Source of the DNA: Aphanomyces cochlioides
Taxonomy: Eukaryota; Oomycota; Saprolegniomycetes; Saprolegniales; Verrucalvaceae
Reading direction: 5' to 3'
Length of the DNA: 64,000 nucleotides
Assembly: GCA_019828595.1 (NCBI GenBank)
Contig: JAHQRK010000004.1
Span: forward strand, 2,728,001-2,792,000
The translations under genes were made by a program, and so were the position numbers. The notes beneath the pieces were generated by a model. That model saw only the letters and a program-made list of their open reading frames with translations, was not told the origin of the DNA and did not search any database. Shown here piece after piece: positions 20,908 to 33,200 of this stretch. Within the stretch, counting starts at the first letter, position 1. The number at the start of each line of letters is the position of its first letter.

Positions 20908-21939
20908 TCATGTTTCGTGACAAGGTGACTGGTCTTGGGTGTTGTAGACATGGGACAGAAGTGTCTGGTCTTCGTCATCAGATGGCTGTGGAATAATCTT
21001 GGACGGGGCCATCATCTGGAGAACTCCCAAATGTTGGCTTGACTCATCTTGGACGGGACCAGTGCCATAGGAAATATCCACATGTTGGTTGGACTCATCT
21101 TGGACGGAGCAGATTTCTTGTCTCAATGGCGCGTCATTGTCGGAACATGGGTGCGCTGTGTCCAAATGTTTCTTCGGCCACATCTTGTATCTTGATTTTT
21201 GTATAGGGCGTCTTGGAGTCCACTCGTTGGGTAGTGTGAAATTCTTGAGGATGAGATTGGAGAACTTCCTTGTGGATTTAATGGCTGCGGGTTCATTTTC
21301 CGATTTGCCTGCTGCCCAACACACCGTCAGGCTGCCTCTCCGTTGCCTCGCTTTGGTTGCTTGCCTCTCGTTTGCGTTCCTTCTCGTCCGTGGTTTGGCC
21401 TTGCTTGTCCGACGTTCTTCCCTCTGCCTTGAAGCTCGACCTGCCTCGTTGTATTCCTGCTTTGCGCCACACTTGTTGCTGCGTCTCTCGTGTTCTCCTG
21501 TCTCGCTGTTCGATCGTCGTTGTTGCCGTCGCTGTCGTCTCTGCCGTGTGGCTGCTCGCTTGTCTCTGTCTTGGCCGTGTCGCTGTCTCTGTCGTGTCTG
21601 CCGTGTGGCTGCTCGCTTGTCTCTGTCTTGGCCGTGTCGCTGTCTCTGTCGTGTCTGCTGTGTGATTGCTCGCTTGTATCTGTTGTGGCCGTGTCGCTGT
21701 CTCTGTCGTCTCTGCCGTGTGGCTGCTCGCTTGTCTCTGTCTTGGCCGTGTCGCTGTCTCTGTCGTGTCTGCCGTGTGATTGCTCGCTTATCTCTGTCTT
21801 GGCCGTGTCGCTGTCTCTGTCGTGTCTGCCGTGTGACTGCTCGCTTGTCTCTGTTTTGGCCGTGTCGCTGTCGCTGTCGTCTCTGCCGTGTGGCTGCTCG
21901 CTTGTCTGCTGCTACGATGGGCGTTTCCAAGGAAGAATT
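20908..21939 (-). CDS. Arginine-rich open frame in element C2 (possible ORF3 or remnant)
   Basis: It has the same length and protein sequence as the frame at 3421-4452, including the 19-residue Arg-rich repeat, the VQDES.QH repeats and the acidic C-terminal segment. It likewise has no AUG near its start. Identity with C adds no evidence of selection because the whole element was duplicated recently. Confidence 0.3.
   Translation of the reverse strand, partial: NSSLETPIVAADKRAATRQRRQRQRHGQNRDKRAVTRQTRQRQRHGQDRDKRAITRQTRQRQRHGQDRDKRAATRQRRQRQRHGHNRYKRAITQQTRQRQRHGQDRDKRAATRQTRQRQRHGQDRDKRAATRQRRQRRQQRRSNSETGEHERRSNKCGAKQEYNEAGRASRQREERRTSKAKPRTRRNANERQATKARQRRGSLTVCWAAGKSENEPAAIKSTRKFSNLILKNFTLPNEWTPRRPIQKSRYKMWPKKHLDTAHPCSDNDAPLRQEICSVQDESNQHVDISYGTGPVQDESSQHLGVLQMMAPSKIIPQPSDDEDQTLLSHVYNTQDQSPCHET
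21546..21908 (+). repeat. 57-bp minisatellite in element C2
   Basis: Six full copies and a 21-bp partial one, in the same order of variants as at 4059-4421. The array has not changed copy number since C and C2 were duplicated. Confidence 0.95.
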
Positions 21940-22462
21940 TCAAGACGTTGAAGACATCAAGGCGTTCAAGACTTGGTTTTTTGAAGCTATGGCTCCGAAT
22001 GGCGACCATCCTGTGTACTTCGCTCGTCGGAGGAAGGGGTGGTAGAAGGAGTCTGAACTGCCAGCGATGGGGGCCTTCCTGGAGGGCTCTCTACGCATAT
22101 GGACGTCTTCTCGCAATGACCCCGGTCTGAGGGTAGCGGTTGACTTGCTTCGACATTTTTTGGCCTCAATTCATGGAGCCGGACAGTTCTGCGGAAGTGT
22201 ATGTTGGCTGACTCCCTTCATGCATGGATGCAGGGCTAAGAACCTGGTCAGTTCGTGTCCGTGGAAGTGGATTGAGTGCTTTGGGTTTGCCTCTTTGTGG
22301 GTTTGTCTCTTTATGGCTTTATGCCTTTCGGCCTTTGGCCTTGATTTTGGGTGTCCCTTTCTTTTTACTCCTTTGTTGGAGCCCCCGGGGGTAGCGGTCA
22401 AGTCAAGACTTCGTCGGAAAAGGAGGTTTGGCGACTTTGGCTTTGATGACTTGTTTGTGTAG
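21918..22462 (+). pseudogene. Coding-like remnant opposite to LINE C2
   Basis: Copy of 4431-4975, with the same in-frame TAG (22043-22045). The following 22463-22927 is T-rich, without a gene, and carries the 11-bp deletion. Confidence 0.25.
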
Positions 22463-22927
22463 GGTGGCGAGCGCGCGCGATATTTGCTTTTTGTGTTTGT
22501 TGGCGATCAAGTTTGGCGATTTTCGACTTCAAGAAAGCGCGAAGAAACGTGGGGGTTAGCACACGAGCGCAGCTATGGGCGGCCCGTTCACCAACTTTCG
22601 GTAAGTTTCTTCTTTGTCTTTGTGGCTTGACTTTTGCTTAGTTTGCTTTTGGTTTGCGACGAAACCTTCTGAAAATCGCTAAGTCTTCAAGAAATTTCAC
22701 GCGAAGCGCTGCCCAAATTCTTAATTTTGTAATTCAGCCTTGAATTACCAATTTTTCTTGTGTTTTTTGGTTTGATTTCAAGTTTGCCTTGGCTGCAAGT
22801 AAGTTGGTCAGCTAGAATCACTTCTAACTTGAAAATTTAGTTTGAATTTGCATTGGATCGATCAAGTTCAAATCCACTCTTGAAATTTGGAGCGACTTTA
22901 TGTTGGCTGAAGAAGGCGAGTCGATTT

Positions 22928-25413
22928 TTATGAAGTTGATCCTCCGCGTCCATGACTTGCAAACGCCTTGGTATGTCGTTTGAAATATTCCTTGTATTGA
23001 GTTTGTCGTTTTAGGACAACAAGAATGCGGTTGACGGTTTGGAGCGTCTGCTCATCGTTATTTTGACGAAGCCATCGGCGGACGTTTGAACTCCAAAACG
23101 TGAACGCGATGTCATTGAGAGCAGGTATGTATGGTGTTGGAGCATTGTCGAATTTGACTCGGTTGCGGTGTGTCCATAGGAGATGAAGGATGGTGCACAT
23201 CAACATGAACCATAACTGGTGCAACAAGTCCTTGTGCGGAGACCAACGCCTTGCGACTTGAAAGGAGTCAAGATTTTCAATCCAATCCCAACTGAAGCGT
23301 ACTCCGAATGGACCCCAAGCTTCTCTGTGAGGTAACCAAACACTGCGGATCCGTCGGCAATCCATGAATAGATGCTGCTTAGTCTCGCGTTCGTAGCACT
23401 GGGGATAGCAGCATTGTACAGCATTGGGGTGAGCAGATTCCATGAATCGAAACTTGTCGCTAACGGGAAGAATGTCATAGATAGCACGAAACCAAACGTC
23501 CGCCTGAACTGGTGTAACAATCTTGGACAATGGCTTGACGTATCTCGACAGGTAAACGCTGATCGTTTTCTTGTCTGGTCTCATTGATGTTTCTAGGGGA
23601 TGCTTCTTCGTCATTGGCGGTGCATGGAAGGTTATCTGCTTCAGTATCTTGGCTGTCCAGGAACAGAAAGGTATGTCTTGTTCATTGTGTCGAAAGACAA
23701 TGAAGCTTTGTTGTTCAGGACTACGTGGAACTGCACCTGCAACCGGCACGTCAGCCTGAGTCCAAACATCGGTTGCCATTGAGGTCAAGAGCTTGTAGAA
23801 GTGTTGGAAACTCGTTGGAATTGGTGAGTCATCGACAAAGTCGTCTTCGAGTGCGGTCATCATGGCTTTGAATTCGTCGTAGGTTGGCCATGTCCTTGTT
23901 GGAGTCAAGAAATCTTGCAAGCTTTGAAAGCCACTGCGGGCCAAGTGACGATACCAATCGCGATGATTTTTCAACTTGATCGCCAAGGAAGACGTCCCCT
24001 CTCGACCGGACACTTGGAACAGTGGGTGCGACGACAACCAAATCGGCATTTGGATCATCTGATGAATTGTAGGTTCATGTGGCGTTTTGGCAGTCATTGG
24101 AATTTTGGCCCAATGCTTCCAAATGTCTTGCCATAATGGCGACAGCAAATTGCGTTGGACAAGCTTGTTGTTGAGCGATGGATGGTATACCAAGAAATCC
24201 CACCGATCATTACGAGAATATGGGCTCATACATCGGCGCAATCGATCTGAAGGTAAAATTGCCCACGATTGCGATGTATCATGCTCCTCTTTGACTAGAA
24301 GCTGGAGCCGTATGAGTCGTTGTTTGCGAATAGTTGAGGCTATGTGAGGCACTTTCAAGCCAATTTTTGGGTCGTGCACAAGGCCACCAGCAGCAAGAGC
24401 CAGATATTTTTCTGTCGTTTGAGTCCTGCGACTGAGAACAAATTTGTTCACCATGGATTGCCACTGCTGAATGGTACTGTCTTGAATTGGTAAAACCATG
24501 GTGTAATGCCACAACTGTGATAGGAGCATGGTGTTTACGAGTAATCTTCGACCTTTGATCGTTCTCGCTCGACACGCCCAAGTGGTGAAGGATTTGTAGA
24601 ACTTGTCGGTGATGGTTTTGATTTGTAGGTTTGGATCCAAGTTATGACCTAGGTGGATGCCCAGATACTTGACTGGAAATCCACTGGGAACCATATTCAA
24701 TCTCGGGTGGTGGACAACGGGCTGTTTGCTGTCGAGAGTGAGTACTTTGCTTTTGCTCCTGTTTAACTTGGCACCAGAGTGACGACAAAACTTGTCGACA
24801 AGTTGCAATTGCGCTTCAAGGTCTACCAGAGATCCAGAAACAAGGGTTGTGTCGTCTGCGAACAAGAGGACCGAAGCGATCCCTCCTTCTGCGTTGGAAA
24901 AGGCCAAGCCGCGCTCCGGGTGGTTGCGCAACAATTGTGCAAGTGGCTCGATCGTCATCACAAACAACATTGAAGACAAAGGGTCGCCTTGCTTGACTCC
25001 CCGCGTTGGATGGAACGGCTGTGTAAGTTCTCCATTGATGTTCAAACTTACTTTGGTGTCTTTGTAGAGGAGTTTGATCCAGTTAATAAAGTTGTCTCCC
25101 ACATTAAACTTTTGGAGTACTTGATACATGAAGTTGTGGTTCACGCGGTCATAAGCTTTCTCGAAATCCAAGAACATGGCGTAAGCTTCTTCACTGAATA
25201 TTGTGCAATAATGCTGAAGATCTTGAAGGAAAATGACGTGATCATGAATACGTCTGCCTTTGACGAATCCATTTTGCTCTGGTTGGATGATACTTGGCAA
25301 TACATGCGATAGCCTGTAGGCCAAAGCTCTCGACAAGACCTTCACCTCCACTGGAATCAATGCAATGGGACGATAGTTGGCGGGATTCCGACGGTCGCCG
25401 CCCTTGAAGAGCA
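22928..25413 (-). pseudogene. LINE reverse transcriptase (ORF2, 5'-truncated), element C2
   Basis: Same frame as 5452-7937, 828 codons, with RT motifs A (LDFEKAYD), B (RGVKQGDP) and C (FADD) and the C-terminal zinc-knuckle-like CYPQC...H....C all present. It lacks the endonuclease and start. Two residues differ from C (Leu for Phe after ERG, Pro for Ser after RRWS). It could not mobilise itself, having no ORF1 and no endonuclease, although the catalytic RT residues are intact. Confidence 0.9.
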
Positions 25414-25415
25414 AA

Positions 25416-25488
25416 GCCCGTCTAGCTCAGTCGGTAGAGCGCAAGGCTCTTAACCTTGTGGTCGTGGGTTCGAGCCCCACGGTGGGCG
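25416..25488 (+). tRNA. tRNA-Lys(CTT): tRNA-Lys (CTT), array copy 15
   Basis: Identical to copy 1, rebuilt at the 5' end of C2. Unit 1069 bp. Confidence 0.97.
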
Positions 25489-26484
25489 CTTCTTTTGCTC
25501 TTTTTGGGTCCCAGACATACATTCCTCTCACACACAATCCCCACTTTTTAAAACACTTGATCCCTCCAACTGCAGCTTCTTTGTCTGACAATACCTCCGT
25601 CCTTCCAAGCCTTCACTCCACGACTATGTGATATGGTCGACTATGTGATATGGTCGACTATGTGATATGGTCGACTATGTGATGGAGTGGTCTACACAAT
25701 ACCGTCGAGGATGTGATGACGGTCGAAAACATGATACCGTCGAGTCTGGGATATAGTGCGTGTGAGTCCACGAAGTTCACGGTGCAATGGCATACGTCAT
25801 TTCGTGCAGCGCGTGAGACGGTCGAGTCTGTGAGACGGTGGAAAAGTGTGAAAACGTATAGTCAGTCTGTGAGACGGTGGAAAAGTGTGAAAACGTATAG
25901 TCAGTCTGTGAGGCAGTGACGTATGTGACGAGGTCGGATAAATGGCGGAGTTTGTGCCACTGTAGAATATGTGATTCAGTGCTGCATGTGAAGAGATGGA
26001 ATGCGTGATACGTGACTCGGTGGCGCCACGGATAAGTTGGCGTATGCGATATCGTGGCGTCTACGATGCGGTAGAGTGTGTGGTGGAGTAGACTTTGTGA
26101 GTGGAATATATGTTGTGTATGATGGCGTGATGTCTGTGACGCAGTGGAGTATGTGATGCAGTGGACAATGTGATGCGAGGTTGATACGTTGGAGTCCTTG
26201 GTGGATATATGTGCCTTCCTAGGCAGGTTGGGAAGCTGTCGAGTTGAACAACCGTAGGACTTGGTATAGAACGTGTGTAATGCATGGCGTCGTCATCGAA
26301 TGGAATGGTTGTGGTGGAAAAGTAAGTTGTGATGTGTGTCGTTTGTCTGTGAGCATGATTTGGTGCGTGGTATGAGTTGGTGAATACTTTTGTGTCGGAG
26401 GTCGGTACTGAGTGTCCCCTGCGTTTTGAGTGTGACAGTGTTCTGGAGTGTGTTGTATGTATGGAGTGTGTATGTCGTCAGGAA

Positions 26485-26498
26485 GCCCGTCTAGCTCA
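26485..26498 (+). pseudogene. tRNA-Lys stub left by element D'
   Basis: First 14 nt of the tRNA (gcccgtctagctca), followed at 26499 by the D-family 3' end (atgtcaatgggg). The intact partner is at 26890. Confidence 0.95.
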
Positions 26499-26887
26499 AT
26501 GTCAATGGGGAGTCTATTTGTAGTTAATGTAAACTACAAACTAATATTGCCCGAAGGCTCATCCCATTTCCAACTGCTAGGCTGAATTGGAAATCAATTT
26601 GGCTTTTCGTTTTCTTGATTCGCTTCGACGTTGGGACTTCGATTTCTTCGGTGTTTGTAAGCTAACACGGCGAATATGTCGGATAATACTGACTCTTGGC
26701 ATCTGACCCAGGGGGTATACATTTTCATTGTCTTGGATCATACATAGACTTCGGTCTATGCAGCGCTTGTATCGCTTGGCGAGGACCCAGCAATGGGATG
26801 TTGAATCAGTGACAGAAACAACCAGGAATTCTCCGTCAGGCTCATCCAATATCGCTCTACAGATATCACGAATTGGATCACCCACCG
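26499..26887 (-). mobile_element. LINE element D', extreme 5' truncation (389 bp)
   Basis: It corresponds without gaps to the 3' end of element D (37615-38003), with three substitutions that I find. It keeps the 3' stem-loop (26517-26540) and the last part of ORF3. It is flanked by the tRNA duplication (26484-26498 and 26889-26903). Since its truncation point differs from D, it is an independent insertion of the same family into the same site. Confidence 0.95.
26577..26887 (-). pseudogene. ORF3 C-terminal fragment (element D')
   Basis: About 103 codons matching the end of the D ORF3. It retains the HCW segment with the candidate catalytic His, the QDNE segment with the candidate Asp and the basic tail KKSKSQRRSESRKRKAK. 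The candidate Cys is lost with the 5' part. There is no AUG start. Compared with D, it has Pro for Ser near the break and Ile for Phe before RHIRR. Confidence 0.85.
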
Positions 26888-26889
26888 AA

Positions 26890-26962
26890 GCCCGTCTAGC
26901 TCAGTCGGTAGAGCGCAAGGCTCTTAACCTTGTGGTCGTGGGTTCGAGCCCCACGGTGGGCG
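26890..26962 (+). tRNA. tRNA-Lys(CTT): tRNA-Lys (CTT), array copy 16
   Basis: Identical to copy 1, rebuilt at the 5' end of D'. Unit 1068 bp. Confidence 0.97.
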
Positions 26963-27957
26963 CTTCTTTTGCTCTTTTTGGGTCCCAGACATACATTCCT
27001 CTCACACACAATCCCCACTTTTAAAACACTTGATCCCTCCAACTGCAGCTTCTTTGTCTGACAATACCTCCGTCCTTCCAAGCCTTCACTCCACGACTAT
27101 GTGATATGGTCGACTATGTGATATGGTCGACTATGTGATATGGTCGACTATGTGATGGAGTGGTCTACACAATACCGTCGAGGATGTGATGACGGTCGAA
27201 AACATGATACCGTCGAGTCTGGGATATAGTGCGTGTGAGTCCACGAAGTTCACGGTGCAATGGCATACGTCATTTCGTGCAGCGCGTGAGACGGTCGAGT
27301 CTGTGAGACGGTGGAAAAGTGTGAAAACGTATAGTCAGTCTGTGAGACGGTGGAAAAGTGTGAAAACGTATAGTCAGTCTGTGAGGCAGTGACGTATGTG
27401 ACGAGGTCGGATAAATGGCGGAGTTTGTGCCACTGTAGAATATGTGATTCAGTGCTGCATGTGAAGAGATGGAATGCGTGATACGTGACTCGGTGGCGCC
27501 ACGGATAAGTTGGCGTATGCGATATCGTGGCGTCTACGATGCGGTAGAGTGTGTGGTGGAGTAGACTTTGTGAGTGGAATATATGTTGTGTATGATGGCG
27601 TGATGTCTGTGACGCAGTGGAGTATGTGATGCAGTGGACAATGTGATGCGAGGTTGATACGTTGGAGTCCTTGGTGGATATATGTGCCTTCCTAGGCAGG
27701 TTGGGAAGCTGTCGAGTTGAACAACCGTAGGACTTGGTATAGAACGTGTGTAATGCATGGCGTCGTCATCGAATGGAATGGTTGTGGTGGAAAAGTAAGT
27801 TGTGATGTGTGTCGTTTGTCTGTGAGCATGATTTGGTGCGTGGTATGAGTTGGTGAATACTTTTGTGTCGGAGGTCGGTACTGAGTGTCCCCTGCGTTTT
27901 GAGTGTGACAGTGTTCTGGAGTGTGTTGTATGTATGGAGTGTGTATGTCGTCAGGAA

Positions 27958-28030
27958 GCCCGTCTAGCTCAGTCGGTAGAGCGCAAGGCTCTTAACCTTG
28001 TGGTCGTGGGTTCGAGCCCCACGGTGGGCG
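27958..28030 (+). tRNA. tRNA-Lys(CTT): tRNA-Lys (CTT), array copy 17
   Basis: Identical to copy 1. Unit 1069 bp, two 39-bp segments, C variant. Confidence 0.97.
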
Positions 28031-29026
28031 CTTCTTTTGCTCTTTTTGGGTCCCAGACATACATTCCTCTCACACACAATCCCCACTTTTTAAAACACTT
28101 GATCCCTCCAACTGCAGCTTCTTTGTCTGACAATACCTCCGTCCTTCCAAGCCTTCACTCCACGACTATGTGATATGGTCGACTATGTGATATGGTCGAC
28201 TATGTGATATGGTCGACTATGTGATGGAGTGGTCTACACAATACCGTCGAGGATGTGATGACGGTCGAAAACATGATACCGTCGAGTCTGGGATATAGTG
28301 CGTGTGAGTCCACGAAGTTCACGGTGCAATGGCATACGTCATTTCGTGCAGCGCGTGAGACGGTCGAGTCTGTGAGACGGTGGAAAAGTGTGAAAACGTA
28401 TAGTCAGTCTGTGAGACGGTGGAAAAGTGTGAAAACGTATAGTCAGTCTGTGAGGCAGTGACGTATGTGACGAGGTCGGATAAATGGCGGAGTTTGTGCC
28501 ACTGTAGAATATGTGATTCAGTGCTGCATGTGAAGAGATGGAATGCGTGATACGTGACTCGGTGGCGCCACGGATAAGTTGGCGTATGCGATATCGTGGC
28601 GTCTACGATGCGGTAGAGTGTGTGGTGGAGTAGACTTTGTGAGTGGAATATATGTTGTGTATGATGGCGTGATGTCTGTGACGCAGTGGAGTATGTGATG
28701 CAGTGGACAATGTGATGCGAGGTTGATACGTTGGAGTCCTTGGTGGATATATGTGCCTTCCTAGGCAGGTTGGGAAGCTGTCGAGTTGAACAACCGTAGG
28801 ACTTGGTATAGAACGTGTGTAATGCATGGCGTCGTCATCGAATGGAATGGTTGTGGTGGAAAAGTAAGTTGTGATGTGTGTCGTTTGTCTGTGAGCATGA
28901 TTTGGTGCGTGGTATGAGTTGGTGAATACTTTTGTGTCGGAGGTCGGTACTGAGTGTCCCCTGCGTTTTGAGTGTGACAGTGTTCTGGAGTGTGTTGTAT
29001 GTATGGAGTGTGTATGTCGTCAGGAA

Positions 29027-29099
29027 GCCCGTCTAGCTCAGTCGGTAGAGCGCAAGGCTCTTAACCTTGTGGTCGTGGGTTCGAGCCCCACGGTGGGCG
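29027..29099 (+). tRNA. tRNA-Lys(CTT): tRNA-Lys (CTT), array copy 18
   Basis: Identical to copy 1. It is 1030 bp from the stub at 30057; one 39-bp segment, C variant. Confidence 0.97.
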
Positions 29100-30056
29100 C
29101 TTCTTTTGCTCTTTTTGGGTCCCAGACATACATTCCTCTCACACACAATCCCCACTTTTTAAAACACTTGATCCCTCCAACTGCAGCTTCTTTGTCTGAC
29201 AATACCTCCGTCCTTCCAAGCCTTCACTCCACGACTATGTGATATGGTCGACTATGTGATATGGTCGACTATGTGATATGGTCGACTATGTGATGGAGTG
29301 GTCTACACAATACCGTCGAGGATGTGATGACGGTCGAAAACATGATACCGTCGAGTCTGGGATATAGTGCGTGTGAGTCCACGAAGTTCACGGTGCAATG
29401 GCATACGTCATTTCGTGCAGCGCGTGAGACGGTCGAGTCTGTGAGACGGTGGAAAAGTGTGAAAACGTATAGTCAGTCTGTGAGGCAGTGACGTATGTGA
29501 CGAGGTCGGATAAATGGCGGAGTTTGTGCCACTGTAGAATATGTGATTCAGTGCTGCATGTGAAGAGATGGAATGCGTGATACGTGACTCGGTGGCGCCA
29601 CGGATAAGTTGGCGTATGCGATATCGTGGCGTCTACGATGCGGTAGAGTGTGTGGTGGAGTAGACTTTGTGAGTGGAATATATGTTGTGTATGATGGCGT
29701 GATGTCTGTGACGCAGTGGAGTATGTGATGCAGTGGACAATGTGATGCGAGGTTGATACGTTGGAGTCCTTGGTGGATATATGTGCCTTCCTAGGCAGGT
29801 TGGGAAGCTGTCGAGTTGAACAACCGTAGGACTTGGTATAGAACGTGTGTAATGCATGGCGTCGTCATCGAATGGAATGGTTGTGGTGGAAAAGTAAGTT
29901 GTGATGTGTGTCGTTTGTCTGTGAGCATGATTTGGTGCGTGGTATGAGTTGGTGAATACTTTTGTGTCGGAGGTCGGTACTGAGTGTCCCCTGCGTTTTG
30001 AGTGTGACAGTGTTCTGGAGTGTGTTGTATGTATGGAGTGTGTATGTCGTCAGGAA

Positions 30057-30070
30057 GCCCGTCTAGCTCA
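30057..30070 (+). pseudogene. tRNA-Lys stub left by element B
   Basis: First 14 nt of the tRNA, then the B-family 3' end (ctgcaatggggag). The intact partner is at 34484. Confidence 0.95.
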
Positions 30071-30073
30071 CTG

Positions 30074-30150
30074 CAATGGGGAGGTATATTAATAGACTTT
30101 CAATATCTACTAATACTAATATTGCCTACTAACGGCTCATCCCACTTCCA
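30074..30150 (-). other. Element B 3'-terminal stem-loop and conserved tail
   Basis: In the element-sense RNA 30115-30106 pairs with 30096-30087 over 10 bp (one G-U), with a 9-nt loop. The tail CCCCAUUG at 30081-30074 and the inner block AAUAUUA/GGCAAUAUUA (about 30115-30125) are shared with D, whereas the stem sequence is different. This pattern suggests a 3' structure kept for reverse-transcriptase recognition. Confidence 0.6.
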
Positions 30151-30227
30151 AATGCTTCAGCAGATTTTCTACTTTGGGCTTTGGAGTACAGCGATTTTTG
30201 ACTTGTTGAATAAATACTTGGGGCTTG

Positions 30228-33200
30228 TTAATTTGGGGCTGAAGGTTGGAGCGCGAGCAAAGTCGGGTACTTGGCTACCAGTGGGCGATAGACAGGTTGT
30301 CTATGCAAAGTATTGATTGCTGAAATTGCTTCCACTCGTTGAGGGCTGTCAACTTCTTGGAGGCGAAGCCATCTGCGGATCGATGCATGCCATCGGATGA
30401 AGCTGACTTCTTGCCAAATTTCTGGCGGAGGCGGCTCCTTCGATTCGAACTTGGCGGCGTTGTGCGTTGTCCAAATATAGTGAAGGTTGGAAGCACACAG
30501 AAGAGCCCAGAGCACAAACAGTATGTCTTGAAGCTGGCTACCGCGTTCGTTGACTTGAAAGCGGTCGATGTTGGTGATGGCAGTCCAATCGAAATTGACA
30601 CCGAAGCATCGCCAAGCGGTCGCGTGAAAACGCCAAAGGGGATACACGCGAGAGCAGGTGTGGAAGGCGTGGTGTTGGTTCTCCGGTGCGTCGCAATTGG
30701 TATAGACACAGCAAATTACGTCTGGCTGCTGAGGTTGCAAGTAGAACAAGCGCGAGTTGACAGGCAGCATGTTGAACAACAGTCGAAACCAAACGTCGCC
30801 ATGGAGGGGAGGCGGCCAACGGCATGTTTTGCGGATGAGTCGCACGTAGGTCGCAATATCTTGTTGCTCGACGCGGGACGATGTCGCCACTGGGTGCGGT
30901 TTTCCATCCGAAGGGGCGTGATGCGCCAAACGTGATACGAGTCGCTTGGGCCAACGCTCGAAGGATAGCAATTGATCTTTGAAAAGTGCCTTGAAAGGGT
31001 GACTTGTTGTATCGATATCGGTCAAAGCAGTTCCAGTTCGAACGCCAGACGTGCGGAGGACTTGGTCGAATATCTTGGTGAGGTGGCTATAAACTTGACC
31101 AGCACGTTCGGGTGCTGCAAATCCCATCGCGCCGTTCGCTTGTAACGTCACTTGTGCCGCACGGTTGTTGGATGACAGTCGATCAATAAACGCAGCTCTT
31201 GTAGGCCATGTCCCTTGCCGTGTCAAGAAGTCTTTGAGGCAGTGGAAACCGTTTTGAGACGCATGTCTACACCATCGACGACACAGAGCAGTCTTCACGA
31301 CATTTGATGTAGCACCCGCAGGACCAACTTGCAGAGCGGGGTAGGATGTCAGCCACACGGGGAGGTTCAAAAGTTCTTCGAGGCTTGGTGGCGAAGCGGT
31401 TCGCTTGGCCATAGGTGTGGCGGCCCATTGATGCCAAATGTCGTGCCAAAGAGGATGCAGCTCCCACAAAAACAACCACTTGGAGCTGTGGTTGGGGAAG
31501 TACGTGAGAAAGTCGAACGGGTGGGTGTCGCGATACAGCTTGTTCATGACACGGGAAAATTGTCTCTTGACAAGCAACTTCCATGGGGCAAATGTGTTGG
31601 GTGAATTGGGCTGCATCAAGAGTTGGAGCCGCAGCAGTCGCTGAGTCCGAAGCTTCGAAGCCACATGCGGAATACCGAGGCCGAGTTTTTGATCGAACTG
31701 CCACTTGCGGCAAATAGTTGAGCGATGATGGTCGGTGATTTGCGTCTTCCGACCAAGGATGTACTTGTTGACCATTCTTTGCCAAACGGCAACCATCGTT
31801 GGAGGCACATACACTGCAGCCGTGACATGCCATAACAACGACAACAACATGGTCGATACGATGAGTTTGCGGCCTTGGAGGGTTCGCGCACGACTTCCCC
31901 ACGTTTGAAACGCAGCCAGAAACTTGTCGTTCAGTTGCTGGACTTGAAAATCGCGCGGCAGTCGGTGGCCAAAGAGAATACCAAGGTATTTCACTGGCTT
32001 CTCGCTCGGCAAGACGTTCAAGAGGCCACCATCGTCGATGTCTTCGATATCGAGATTGTTGTTGAGCGCCAAAGTCATGCACTTGGCAACGTTGAGACGA
32101 GCTCCAGACACAGAGCAAAAGTCTTCGACAATTGCCATTTGCTCGACCGCCGCTTGGAGGGATGACGAGAGTAGAGTCGTGTCGTCGGCAAAGTAGATGC
32201 TCGTCAGTGAGTCTCCATTTGGAAGGGGAATACCAAAATCAGGAGATCCGCGTAGCATTTCGCCGAGTGGCTCGAGGTAAAGTACGAAGAGCATGCACGA
32301 TAGGGGGCAACCTTGCTTGACTCCGCGGGTAGGCCGTATGGTAGGGCCAAGACCGTCGTTGAAAATGATCTGGACCAGAGGCGTATTGTAAAGCAACTGA
32401 ACCCAAGACACAAATGTGGGACCGATGTTCATCTCCTTGAGTACGTCGAAGAGAAAGCCTTGGTCAACCATATCGTATGCCTTGGAAAAGTCGAGAAACG
32501 TCGCGTAGTAGTCGTGGTCTTCATTGGTACAGAAAGTCTGCAATGCTTGTACCAGCATCACGTGGTCGTGCAAGCGACGGCCAGGGACAAAACCAGCTTG
32601 GCTTGGGTGAGCGAGGTATGGGGCAACTTGTGCAAGACGGTAGGCCAGCGCCCGCGATAGAATCTTGACTTCAACCGACATGAGAGTAATCGGCCGATAG
32701 TTGCCAGGGTCGCCTCTGTCTCCAGCCTTGAACAAGAGCGCCACTGCACTTCGGCGTTGTTGGAGCAGGAGGTGACCGTGATGGGTGAGTTGGTAGTTGA
32801 ACACCTTGAGCAGGATTTGGGCGAATACGTCCGGGGAGACTTGAAAGAAAGCTGCAGGCCAGCCGTCTGAACCAGGAGACTTGTTCGGGTTCATAGACTT
32901 GAGCGCGCCGCACAGGTCTTCCGCCGTGAGAGGACTTTCCAGAGCGTCGCGCTGTTCTTGAGTGAGACGTCGAGTAATGGCTCGAATGATAGCTCGGCGA
33001 CGGGCCCGATTCAACGGTGGTTGGTCTCTTGGAGTGACCATGATGTTTTTCCAATGAGACGTAAAACCAGCCTTGACTTCAGACGGGTCAGTCGACGTTG
33101 CACCGTTGATTGTCACGGACGAGAGCGGCACTTTGATCCCCTTGGGTCGACGAAAAAAGTGACTGGTACCTCGCTCGTTGACGTTGGCGTGAAAGTCGAA

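Larger units (their letters stand above)
20708..25413 (-). mobile_element. LINE element C2, near-identical copy of element C
   Basis: The element is 4706 bp, with the same left junction, the same 5' truncation point inside ORF2 and the same flanking tRNA duplication as element C. The only length difference is an 11-bp deletion near 22694, which removes one of two atttc repeats and the bases between them (5211-5221 in C). I see a few substitutions, for example the hairpin loop at 20850. Two independent insertions would not share a 5' truncation point, so the pair arose by duplication of a block of the array. Confidence 0.95.
25414..26498 (+). repeat. tRNA-Lys tandem array, block 3 (one unit plus stub)
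   Basis: One 1069-bp unit (tRNA at 25416; two 39-bp segments, three 17-mers, C variant), then the stub at 26485. It separates C2 from D'. Confidence 0.95.
26888..30070 (+). repeat. tRNA-Lys tandem array, block 4 (three units plus stub)
   Basis: Units at 26890 (1068 bp), 27958 (1069 bp) and 29027 (1030 bp), then the stub at 30057. The 1068-bp unit lacks one T in the T5 run near 27019. Confidence 0.95.
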
